The notes under the pieces were generated by a model. It was not told where the DNA came from, ran no database searches, and saw only the letters and a program-made list of their open reading frames with translations. Position numbers and translations under genes: made by a program. Positions 6,984-13,540 of a stretch of DNA of 16,998 nt are shown here, one piece after another. Origin of the DNA: Methanoregula sp. Its GTDB lineage: Archaea > Halobacteriota > Methanomicrobia > Methanomicrobiales > Methanospirillaceae. Positions within the stretch are counted from its first letter, which is position 1, and each line of letters starts with the position of its first letter. The DNA lies in contig JAPKXT010000041.1 in assembly GCA_026394695.1 (NCBI GenBank), positions 1-16,998 on the forward strand, given 5' to 3'.

Positions 6984-7406
6984 ATGATTGCAATTCAGAC
7001 AGATGATGTCGATATTGGCGCCCTCATCGCTGCGGCAAAGAAGCATGGGACGGGTGCCGTGGTTGTCTTCGATGGTATCGTCCGTGACGACGATATCAGC
7101 GAGATGGAACTTGAAGCGTATGAGGATGTCGCAACACAGGAACTGGAAAAGATTGCCCGGAACGCGACAGAACAGTTCGGGCTCCTGCATGTCGATATCA
7201 TCCACCGGATCGGTCGGCTCGGAGTGGGTGAGAATATCCTGATCATCATCGTTGCCGCAGGACACCGGAAAGAGGCATACACCGGATCCCGGTTTATTAT
7301 TGAAGCGATCAAGGCAGGTGTCCCTATCTGGAAGAAGGAGATGACGAAGGATGGGGGACGGTGGGTGCCGGGCGAACATGGGCACGGGAAGCCAGAAACC
7401 TCATAA
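6984..7406 (+). CDS. moaE: MoaE molybdopterin synthase large subunit
   Basis: Catalytic subunit that converts cyclic pyranopterin monophosphate to molybdopterin using sulfur from MoaD. The 140-residue protein shows GAVVVFDGIVRD (24-35), the HRIGRLGVGE strand-turn (74-83), GHRKEAY (93-99) and the active-site stretch PIWKKE (114-119) followed by GGRWVPGE (124-131). Start ATG 6984 has GAGGAG four bases upstream; a TTG at 6972 is in frame but overlaps that site. It is the last gene of the iscS cluster. The product would supply pterin for formate and formylmethanofuran dehydrogenases and for the aldehyde oxidoreductase at the right edge. Confidence 0.94.
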   Translation: MIAIQTDDVDIGALIAAAKKHGTGAVVVFDGIVRDDDISEMELEAYEDVATQELEKIARNATEQFGLLHVDIIHRIGRLGVGENILIIIVAAGHRKEAYTGSRFIIEAIKAGVPIWKKEMTKDGGRWVPGEHGHGKPETS

Positions 7407-7824
7407 CAGGTATTGTCATTGCAAAGGTAACAGAACACCCGGGAAGCAGTGATCTTCTCATCCTCACAAGATGGTTGTTATTTGTCAGCGGGGTTTATTC
7501 CCTGGCATGTCCCCATTTAACTTTTTTTGCATCCTCCCTTGGCAACCCCCCGGATAACGCCCATCTATTCATCCTGATGGTCATACCTGCACCCCCAAAA
7601 AAAGGGGCTGCCGGAAGCCTGCTAAATTGCAGGGTCAAAACCCATTTTATCGCAGTATTTCCCCAAAAACTCCGAATTAATCAGTATTTTTTATAGTGGT
7701 GGACACCAGTTTCCCCTCCAAAAATCGCCACGCCCGGATTGGCTGACGGAGCCTGTACAGGTCATATTGGGGATAAGGTATTCCGGAACCCGGTTTGAGA
7801 GTTATGAAAAAGATAGCCGATTCC
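7407..7824. other. Noncoding stretch between moaE and the tRNA-Cys promoter
   Basis: About 420 bases with no ORF that looks like a protein and no RNA I can recognise. It contains a T-run (7522-7528), a C5-A7-G4 stem-loop (7592-7605), a TGGTG-GA-CACCA near-palindrome around 7697-7708 and a CCTGTACAGG palindrome at 7752-7761. The first part probably ends the iscS operon transcript; I cannot assign a role to the rest. Confidence 0.5.
7522..7528 (+). terminator. T-run terminator candidate after moaE
   Basis: Seven T residues in a pyrimidine-rich context about 115 bases after the moaE stop. Archaeal termination often needs only a U-run; the stem-loop at 7592-7605 (CCCC/GGGG around seven A) could be a second element. 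Confidence 0.4.
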
Positions 7825-7838
7825 AAAACCTATAAATA
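7825..7838 (+). promoter_or_regulatory. BRE/TATA promoter of the tRNA-Cys operon
   Basis: AAAACC followed directly by TATAAATA, a textbook archaeal BRE plus TATA box. Transcription would begin about 25 bases on, near 7856-7863, some 30 bases before the tRNA. Operator site A abuts the TATA box and site B starts at or just beyond the expected transcription start, an arrangement suited to repression. Confidence 0.75.
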
Positions 7839-7841
7839 TTG

Positions 7842-7882
7842 ACAATTGTTATTTATAATAGTCAAATTCACAATTGTGAATT
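7842..7882. promoter_or_regulatory. Paired CAATTG-centred operator, copy 2
   Basis: Site A ACAATTGTTA (7842-7851) is identical to the copy upstream of iscS. Site B is the same ATTCACAATTGTGAAT palindrome (7866-7881), here extended by one pair to 18 bp (7865-7882). Centres are 28 bp apart. It ends ten bases before the tRNA-Cys gene. Confidence 0.82.
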
Positions 7883-7892
7883 CAGACAAAAT

Positions 7893-7964
7893 GCCAAGGT
7901 GGCGGAGTGGCTACGCGGTTGACTGCAGATCAACTACATCCCGGTTCGATTCCGGGCCTTGGCT
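7893..7964 (+). tRNA. tRNA-Cys (anticodon GCA)
   Basis: 72-nt cloverleaf. Acceptor GCCAAGG pairs perfectly with CCTTGGC; anticodon stem GTTGA/TCAAC closes the loop CTGCAGA, giving GCA; the T arm is CCCGG-TTCGATT-CCGGG; the D stem has three pairs (GCG/CGC). The discriminator base is T (U73), the cysteine identity element. No intron and no encoded CCA. It is the first gene of a protein-coding operon: GGAG for the next gene begins two bases after the tRNA and the SepCysS ATG lies ten bases after it, so 3' processing would release an mRNA with a ten-base leader. Confidence 0.97.
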
Positions 7965-7974
7965 TGGAGTTATC

Positions 7975-9339
7975 ATGAGTATCAGGGTCCAGAAAATATT
8001 CGAAGCACTCTTCGCACTCGAAGAAGTCCGGGGACTCTTTCGCGAGTCTCTCCCTACCGGATTCGATGTTGAAGAGGAGATCGTGTTCAACAGGCGGATT
8101 GCCGATCTCAAGGCAATTATCACTGATCTTGAAGCGGGAACCGGCACACCAAAAGTTACAAAGATAGCCGGGACCCTCGACATCAGGTCACGGGAGGAGC
8201 AGTATATTAACATTCATCCCATTCAGGCAGCCGGGAGGCTGACTACAGAGGCACGAAAAGCCATCATCTCGTATGGTGACGGGTACTCAACATGTGACTC
8301 CTGCCGGAAGCCGTTCCGGCTCGACAAGATCTCAAAACCGGGAATCGCGGAATTCCACGCAGATCTTGCACAATGGCTGAACATGGACCAGGCCCGGGTC
8401 GTGCCAGGTGCCCGGCGGGGGTTCCAAGCGATAGCCGGTACTCTGGTCGGGAAGGGCGACAGCGTGATTGTATCGGCACTTGCACATTATACTGAGTTCC
8501 TCGCAGTGGAAAATGCCAGTGGTGTTGTTAAGGAAGTGCCGCTAAACGCAAAAAATATCGTAACTGCAGAAGCAACGGCACAAAAGATCGAAGATGTCCG
8601 GAGGGAGACCGGAAAACTCCCGGTGCTCGTCATGATCGACCACTTCGATTACCAGTTCGCCAACGAGCACGAGATCGCAGGAATCGGAAAAGTCGCCCAC
8701 CAGTATGATATTCCATTCCTCTACAATGGGGCATATACGGTCGGTGTCCAGCCGGTAGACGGAAAGAAGATCGGGGCAGACTTTGTTGTCGGCTCCGGAC
8801 ATAAGAGTATGGCATCGGTCGCGCCGTCCGGGGTACTTGCGATGACCGATGAATGGGTGCCAAAGGCGCTCCGCACCACCGCGATGGTTGGTGACCTCAC
8901 CAAACGAAAGTTCGGTATCAAGGAAGTGGAGATGCTCGGATGCACGCTGATGGGTGGGACGCTGCTCTCTATGATGGCATCGTTCCCGAAAGTTAAGGAA
9001 CGGGTGCTTCACTGGGACGAACAGGTGAAGAGGTCCAACTACTTCATCGACCGGCTCCTGAAGATCTCCGGAAGTAAAGTACTCTCGGAATATCCGCGTA
9101 AACACACCCTCACCAAAATCGATACCACCGGAAGCTTCGACACCGTAGCAAAGACACACAAGCGCAAAGGATTCTACTTCAGCGATGAGTTATCGTCACG
9201 TGGTATTGTAGGGGAGTTTGCCGGTGCAACACGGACCTGGAAACTCAACACCTACGGCCTCAACGAAAAGCAGATCCGCTATCTTGCCGATGTGTTTACC
9301 AAAATTGCAGAAAAATACGAAATACCTGTTTCACAATGA
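7975..9339 (+). CDS. pscS: Sep-tRNA:Cys-tRNA synthase (SepCysS) with N-terminal extension
   Basis: PLP enzyme that converts O-phosphoseryl-tRNA-Cys, made by SepRS, to Cys-tRNA-Cys; in methanogens this is also a route to free cysteine. The 454-residue protein shows the three essential cysteines (C107-x2-C110 in STCDSCRKPF, and C323 in LGCTLMGG), PLP lysine K277 in GSGHKSMA, and D222-x-F motif DHFDYQFA. Compared with the usual length of about 380-400, there are about 65-70 extra N-terminal residues, helical and amphipathic (IFEALFALEEVRGLF), which resemble the SepCysE scaffold that bridges SepRS and SepCysS and is fused to some SepCysS proteins. Start ATG 7975 with GGAG; the frame runs further upstream only through the tRNA. 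SepRS itself is not in the window. Confidence 0.96.
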   Translation: MSIRVQKIFEALFALEEVRGLFRESLPTGFDVEEEIVFNRRIADLKAIITDLEAGTGTPKVTKIAGTLDIRSREEQYINIHPIQAAGRLTTEARKAIISYGDGYSTCDSCRKPFRLDKISKPGIAEFHADLAQWLNMDQARVVPGARRGFQAIAGTLVGKGDSVIVSALAHYTEFLAVENASGVVKEVPLNAKNIVTAEATAQKIEDVRRETGKLPVLVMIDHFDYQFANEHEIAGIGKVAHQYDIPFLYNGAYTVGVQPVDGKKIGADFVVGSGHKSMASVAPSGVLAMTDEWVPKALRTTAMVGDLTKRKFGIKEVEMLGCTLMGGTLLSMMASFPKVKERVLHWDEQVKRSNYFIDRLLKISGSKVLSEYPRKHTLTKIDTTGSFDTVAKTHKRKGFYFSDELSSRGIVGEFAGATRTWKLNTYGLNEKQIRYLADVFTKIAEKYEIPVSQ

Positions 9340-9349
9340 GGAACCAGAC

Positions 9350-10645
9350 ATGACAGAAAAGAAATTTCATTTAGGAACTACGGCTTTGCATGCAGGGCAG
9401 GTGCCCGACCCGACTACCGGATCGCGGACTGTCCCCATTTACCAGACGTCATCCTACGTGTTCAAGAGTGCAGAACATGCGGCAAACCTGTTCGGTCTCC
9501 GCGAGCTCGGGAACATCTACACCCGGCTCATGAACCCGACCACGGATGTGTTTGAGAAGCGCATGGCGGCAATTGAGGGAGGTACCGGAGCACTCGCTGT
9601 AGCGTCCGGACAGGCAGCAATCACCTACTCGCTCCTGAACATCACCCGTCCAGGTGACGAGATCGTAGCTGCAGACAATCTGTACGGCGGCACGTACGAG
9701 CTCTTCAACTATACCTTCCCGAAATTTGGCAGGAAGGTTGTCTTTGTCGACTCCACGAAACCGGAGGCGTTCAGGAGGGCGATAACACCGAAGACCCGGG
9801 CGATCTACGCGGAAACTATCGGCAACCCGAAACTGGATATCCCGGACTTTGAGACCCTCGCAAAGATTGCTCACGATGCCGGAATACCACTGGTCGTGGA
9901 TAATACAACAGGTGTTGGCCTTGTCCGCCCAATCCAGCACGGTGCGGATGTTGTCGTGCACTCGGCAACCAAGTACATCGGCGGGCATGGGAACTCGATT
10001 GGCGGTGTTATCGTCGACTCAGGAAAGTTTGCCTGGAACAACGGGAAATTTCCCGAATTTACTGAATCCGACCCCAGTTACCACGGTCTCAAATACTGGG
10101 ATGCCTTCAGCAACTTCCCCGGCGCTGGCAACATTGCATATATCTTCAAAATCCGGCTCTCGCTCCTCCGGGACACTGGTGCCGCTCTGAGCCCGTTCAA
10201 CGCGTGGCTCTTCCTGCTCGGTCTTGAGACGCTCCACCTAAGAGTGCCCCGTCATTCACAAAATGCACAGGCAGTTGCGGAATTTTTAAAGAAACACCCA
10301 AAAGTGGCATGGGTGAATTACACGGGACTCCCCGAACACCAGAGCCACAGGCTTGCACAAAAATATCTTGTTGGCGGTTTTGGCCCCATTGTTGGGTTCG
10401 GTGTCAGAGGTGGCGAGAAGTCCAGCATGAAGGTCATTGACAACCTCAAACTCTTCTCCAACCTTGCCAACATCGGGGATTCCAAGAGTCTTGTCATCCA
10501 CCCCGCATCCACGACCCACCAGCAGTTGACTGTTGAGGAACAGAAAAAGACCGGTGTTACTCCCGATGCAATCCGGCTTTCTGTAGGGACCGAGGATATT
10601 GAAGACATCATTGCAGACCTTGAGCAGGCACTGGCAAAAGTATGA
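9350..10645 (+). CDS. metY: O-acetylhomoserine sulfhydrylase (MetY)
   Basis: PLP enzyme that makes homocysteine from O-acetylhomoserine and sulfide. The 431-residue protein belongs to the Cys/Met-metabolism gamma family: VPIYQTSSYVF (28-38), YTRLMNPTTDVFE (57-69), SGQAAITYSL (86-95), NLYGGTYELF (110-119), ETIGNPKLDIPD (155-166), VVHSATKYIGGHG with PLP lysine K208. The length and the NPT-N-region wording fit sulfhydrylases better than cystathionine synthases or lyases. ATG 9350 lies 10 bases after the SepCysS stop, with GAGG overlapping that stop. metX, which makes its substrate, lies directly downstream, so the pair forms a direct-sulfhydrylation methionine branch in a cysteine operon. Confidence 0.94.
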   Translation: MTEKKFHLGTTALHAGQVPDPTTGSRTVPIYQTSSYVFKSAEHAANLFGLRELGNIYTRLMNPTTDVFEKRMAAIEGGTGALAVASGQAAITYSLLNITRPGDEIVAADNLYGGTYELFNYTFPKFGRKVVFVDSTKPEAFRRAITPKTRAIYAETIGNPKLDIPDFETLAKIAHDAGIPLVVDNTTGVGLVRPIQHGADVVVHSATKYIGGHGNSIGGVIVDSGKFAWNNGKFPEFTESDPSYHGLKYWDAFSNFPGAGNIAYIFKIRLSLLRDTGAALSPFNAWLFLLGLETLHLRVPRHSQNAQAVAEFLKKHPKVAWVNYTGLPEHQSHRLAQKYLVGGFGPIVGFGVRGGEKSSMKVIDNLKLFSNLANIGDSKSLVIHPASTTHQQLTVEEQKKTGVTPDAIRLSVGTEDIEDIIADLEQALAKV

Positions 10646-10731
10646 TACACCCTGCAACCACCCAATCGTATGAAAACATCCATGACATCATCGCGGAACT
10701 CTTTGCAATACTGGAAGGTGTGTGTAGATGA
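10642..10731 (+). CDS. Putative 29-residue ORF coupled to metY and metX
   Basis: Starts with ATG in the metY stop (ATGA, 10642-10645) and ends with TGA in the metX start (ATGA, 10728-10731), so it exactly bridges the gap with four-base overlaps on both sides. The peptide has a polar start and an amphipathic helical end (NIHDIIAELFAILEG). It carries the strong GGAAGGTG ribosome-binding site of metX inside its last codons. It could be a real microprotein, a translational bridge, or chance. I recognise no family. Confidence 0.4.
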   Translation: MIHPATTQSYENIHDIIAELFAILEGVCR

Positions 10732-12218
10732 TCAAAGGGTCTGTGGGCACGGTAACAACACACTATTATCACCATCCCTCCCCGCTCGCACTTGAAAGCG
10801 GGGATATCCTTTCCGCCCTGACTATTGCCTATGAGACATACGGTAAGCTGAACCGGGAACGGAACAATGCCATTTTAATCTGTCACGCGCTCTCGGGCGA
10901 TGCCCATATTGCGGGATTTCATGAAGGTAAGGATAAACCGGGCTGGTGGGATGCGGTAGTCGGCCCGGGCAAAGCCTTTGACACGGACCGGTATTATGTG
11001 ATCTGCTCAAACGTGATCGGGGGTTGCAAAGGATCAACCGGCCCATCATCGAAAAATCCGGTTACCGGCAAACCCTATGGAGCGACATTCCCGGTAATTA
11101 CCATCAGGGATATGGTGAACGCCCAGAAACTGCTCATCGACCATCTCGGCATCCCGCAACTCTACGCGGTGGTCGGCGGATCGATGGGTGGCATGCAGGT
11201 TCTCCAGTGGACGGTTGGCTACCCGGATATGGTCAAAAAGGCGGTCGTCATAGCAACTACGGGCTACTCCACGCCCCAGCAGATAGCGTTCAACGAAGTC
11301 GGTCGGAAGGCGATCATATCAGATCCCGAATGGAACGGAGGGAATTACTATGATACGAAATCGCATGATGCACCGGGCCCGGTTAAGGGACTCGCTCTTG
11401 CCCGCATGGTCGGGCATATCACGTACCTTTCCGATGAATCGATGCATGCGAAGTTCGGTCGCTCACTCCAGGCAAAAGACAGGATCGGATTTGATTTCTC
11501 GACTGATTTTGCTGTCGAGAGTTATCTCCACCACCAAGGCGATACGTTCACCCAGCGGTTCGATGCCAACTCGTATCTCTATATCACCAAGGCCATCGAT
11601 TACTTTGACCTTACCATAGACGGTTCTCTCGCGAAAGGTCTTTCAGGAGTACACGCAGGATTTCTCGTCATTTCGGTCTCCTCAGACTGGCTCTACCCTC
11701 CTTACCAGTCGCAGGAGATAGTATCTGCGTTGACGGCAAACGAACGCGAGGTCCGGTACTGCGAGATCCGTTCCAACTACGGTCATGATGCGTTCTTACT
11801 GGAATCCGGTCAGATTAATTACCTGATCTCCCAGTTCCTCTCAAGAACCGTCGTCGGTGATGTCATGATCAGGGATGTCCCGACTATTGAAGAAGGGGCA
11901 ACAACTGCAGTGACGGCACGACGATTAATCAATCTGGAGGTCAACCACCTGCCAGTACTATCGTCAAACGGGCAGCTTGTCGGTATCGTCACCTCATGGG
12001 ATATCGCAAAAGCAGTAGCCAGAAATTTTCTCTGGCTTGACGAGATCATGTCAAAAAATGTCATCACGACAATTCCGGATGAACCAATCGAGTCTGCAGC
12101 AAAGAAAATGGAGGAGCACTCCATCTCTGCTCTGCCGGTCGTTGATACCGACCAGCATCTCATCGGCCTCATCACGAGCGATGCAATCAGTACGCTCGTC
12201 GGGAGGGGAACCTCATGA
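10728..12218 (+). CDS. metX: Homoserine O-acetyltransferase (MetX) with C-terminal CBS pair
   Basis: Transfers acetyl (or, in some family members, succinyl) from CoA to homoserine, the activation step before MetY. The alpha/beta-hydrolase part (about 1-372) has the nucleophile elbow GGSMGG with Ser152, VSSDWLYPP with Asp320, and NYGHDAFL with His353, plus ICHALSGDAH and NVIGGCKGSTGP. The remaining 120 residues form two CBS repeats (about 377-430 and 439-492; each with the HLPV/ALPV ... GIVT/GLIT pattern), a Bateman module that usually binds adenine nucleotides or S-adenosylmethionine. The natural inference is allosteric control of methionine synthesis. Start ATG 10728 has GGAAGGTG seven bases upstream. 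The stop overlaps the next start (ATGA). Confidence 0.94.
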   Translation: MIKGSVGTVTTHYYHHPSPLALESGDILSALTIAYETYGKLNRERNNAILICHALSGDAHIAGFHEGKDKPGWWDAVVGPGKAFDTDRYYVICSNVIGGCKGSTGPSSKNPVTGKPYGATFPVITIRDMVNAQKLLIDHLGIPQLYAVVGGSMGGMQVLQWTVGYPDMVKKAVVIATTGYSTPQQIAFNEVGRKAIISDPEWNGGNYYDTKSHDAPGPVKGLALARMVGHITYLSDESMHAKFGRSLQAKDRIGFDFSTDFAVESYLHHQGDTFTQRFDANSYLYITKAIDYFDLTIDGSLAKGLSGVHAGFLVISVSSDWLYPPYQSQEIVSALTANEREVRYCEIRSNYGHDAFLLESGQINYLISQFLSRTVVGDVMIRDVPTIEEGATTAVTARRLINLEVNHLPVLSSNGQLVGIVTSWDIAKAVARNFLWLDEIMSKNVITTIPDEPIESAAKKMEEHSISALPVVDTDQHLIGLITSDAISTLVGRGTS

Positions 12219-12772
12219 GAATCCTTTCCATCCATGCGTCCTCGATGTGGTACCATGCCACGCAGAAGACAAAGATGGCAGAACCCATTACTAAACACGA
12301 GGACCGGATGGATGAATGTGTTGTCCTCTTCTGTTGTGTCGAGAAACTGGACGAGAAAAATCCCGACCAGGTAATCACGAGCGCAAAACAGAATATCCTG
12401 CGGCGACTGGATAAACTCAAGGTCAGAAAAGTGCTGATATACCCTTACGCTCACCTGACAAGCACACTCGGGTCACCGCAGGTAGCGCTCTCTATTCTTA
12501 AAGGTCTTGAAGAAGCACTCATCAGAGAACAGATTGAAGTAAAACGGGCCCCGTTCGGCTGGTACAAGGAGTTCGAGATCCGGGGCAAAGGACATCCGCT
12601 CGCTGATCTTTCTATGACTATCTGTCCTTACGAAGGTACCGAATGTGACTTCACCTGCCCATACTGCCATCACCCGTTCAAGGAAGCGGATGCGGAACAT
12701 GTCTGCCAGCAGTCAGCTGAATGCACAGGATCCTGTTCCGGCAAAACGGCAATAATCGGAGAGAAGAGATGA
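12215..12772 (+). CDS. Free-standing archaeal ThrRS-type editing domain with Cys-rich tail
   Basis: The first 135 residues match the archaea-specific N-terminal editing domain of threonyl-tRNA synthetase (a DTD-like fold that deacylates Ser-tRNA-Thr): MRILSIHASS, IYPYAHLTSTLGSP (75-88), APFGWYKEFEIRGKGHPLAD (112-131). His80 and Lys118 fall where that family has its active-site residues. There is no synthetase catalytic domain; instead residues 137-174 carry seven cysteines (C137, C144, C148, C151, C164, C170, C174) and two histidines, likely a zinc- or Fe-S-binding tail. ATGA overlaps tie it to metX upstream and to DUF1890 downstream. Its place in an operon led by tRNA-Cys suggests trans-editing or sensing linked to Cys/Sep-tRNA, but the substrate is unknown. 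Confidence 0.85.
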   Translation: MRILSIHASSMWYHATQKTKMAEPITKHEDRMDECVVLFCCVEKLDEKNPDQVITSAKQNILRRLDKLKVRKVLIYPYAHLTSTLGSPQVALSILKGLEEALIREQIEVKRAPFGWYKEFEIRGKGHPLADLSMTICPYEGTECDFTCPYCHHPFKEADAEHVCQQSAECTGSCSGKTAIIGEKR

Positions 12773-13251
12773 CCACCTTACCAGCACAACCAAAAAAAGC
12801 ACTCATCGTACTTGGCTGCCCGGAAGCACCGGCGCAACAGGCGCTCGCGTTTCATGTCGCACACAACCTGAAAACAAGAGGTACCGACGTTCTTATCGCG
12901 GGTAACCCATCGGTTCTCAACCTCCTGAAAGTATCGGACCCCCAAAGGCACTACATCGCGGACACGATGGTACTTGAAAAGTGCATAGCAGAAGTAGTAG
13001 AGCAAAAAAGGGACTGCGATCTCTGCGTGGTCTTTGCGCACAACGATGCAGCGATTGCGTATGCGGCAACGATGCGCCACCTGCTACCGGAACGAAGGCT
13101 GGTGGTAATTGTGTTTGGAAAAGATCCCGGGCCACTTGCAGCTGAGATAAACTTCCCCTGCGAAAAAATTGTAACCAAAGCGGTTCACAACCCGATGCAG
13201 TTGAAAGCAAAGATAAACGAGGTTTTCGGATGGGCTGTATCGAGAACCTGA
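12769..13251 (+). CDS. DUF1890 family protein (methanogen-restricted, function unknown)
   Basis: A 160-residue protein with an alternating strand-helix pattern and a likely flavodoxin/Rossmann-like fold: ALIVLGCPEAPAQQAL at 11-26 resembles a phosphate- or nucleotide-binding loop, VLIAGNPS at 41-48, DLCVVFAHNDAA (84-95), LVVIVFGKD (111-119). Cysteines at 17, 72, 83, 86 and 131 include one CxxC. I recognise it as DUF1890, usually paired with DUF1894 in methanogens; no function is established to my knowledge. Start ATG 12769 overlaps the previous stop by four bases; 22 bases of its end overlap the DUF1894 gene. Placement between homocysteine synthesis and thiI hints at a role in cysteine or sulfur use (inference). 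Confidence 0.85.
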   Translation: MTTLPAQPKKALIVLGCPEAPAQQALAFHVAHNLKTRGTDVLIAGNPSVLNLLKVSDPQRHYIADTMVLEKCIAEVVEQKRDCDLCVVFAHNDAAIAYAATMRHLLPERRLVVIVFGKDPGPLAAEINFPCEKIVTKAVHNPMQLKAKINEVFGWAVSRT

Positions 13252-13520
13252 AATACGAGATGATCCTCCCGCTCGGGGCATCGTTTAAAGAATGCCGGGA
13301 ATATTCAGAAAAGAATTTCAAAGAGGTCTGGTATGTCGATCCTGGTTACAAGCTCTTTGACGAGTACATAATTGGTCTTCCGCCAATTGCGCTTGGAATT
13401 GAGGATGGCAAAAAGATCATCTTTCCCTATACAAAACCCTGTCATGGCACATACCTCCTCCGTATTGAAGATGTGGATGAGGTTGAACGGGTACGTAAGA
13501 CGGCAAGAAAGAAAAAATAA
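13230..13520 (+). CDS. DUF1894 family protein (methanogen-restricted, function unknown)
   Basis: A 96-residue protein beginning MGCIENLKYEMILPLGASFKEC-like and ending in a basic KTARKKK tail; conserved-looking stretches include WYVDPGYKLFDEYIIGLPPIALG (about 31-53) and PCHGTYLLRI (70-79). Cysteines at 3, 22 and 71. It is the usual companion of DUF1890 and overlaps it by 22 bases, so they are made together and may form a complex. An internal ATG at 13260 is possible but would remove the cysteine-containing N-terminus. No function known to me. Confidence 0.85.
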   Translation: MGCIENLKYEMILPLGASFKECREYSEKNFKEVWYVDPGYKLFDEYIIGLPPIALGIEDGKKIIFPYTKPCHGTYLLRIEDVDEVERVRKTARKKK

Positions 13521-13540
13521 TCAATCTGGTGAAAAAATTC

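Noticed and set aside
7361..7696. 111-codon open frame after moaE
   Set aside because: Starts inside moaE in another frame; the remainder shows no family pattern and includes the T-run and A7 stretch.
7752..7761. CCTGTACAGG palindrome
   Set aside because: Only ten bases, single copy, more than 60 bases upstream of the TATA box; no second instance seen.
7846..7974. In-frame upstream extension of SepCysS by 43 codons
   Set aside because: It runs through operator site B and the whole tRNA-Cys gene; the ATG at 7975 has a proper GGAG site.
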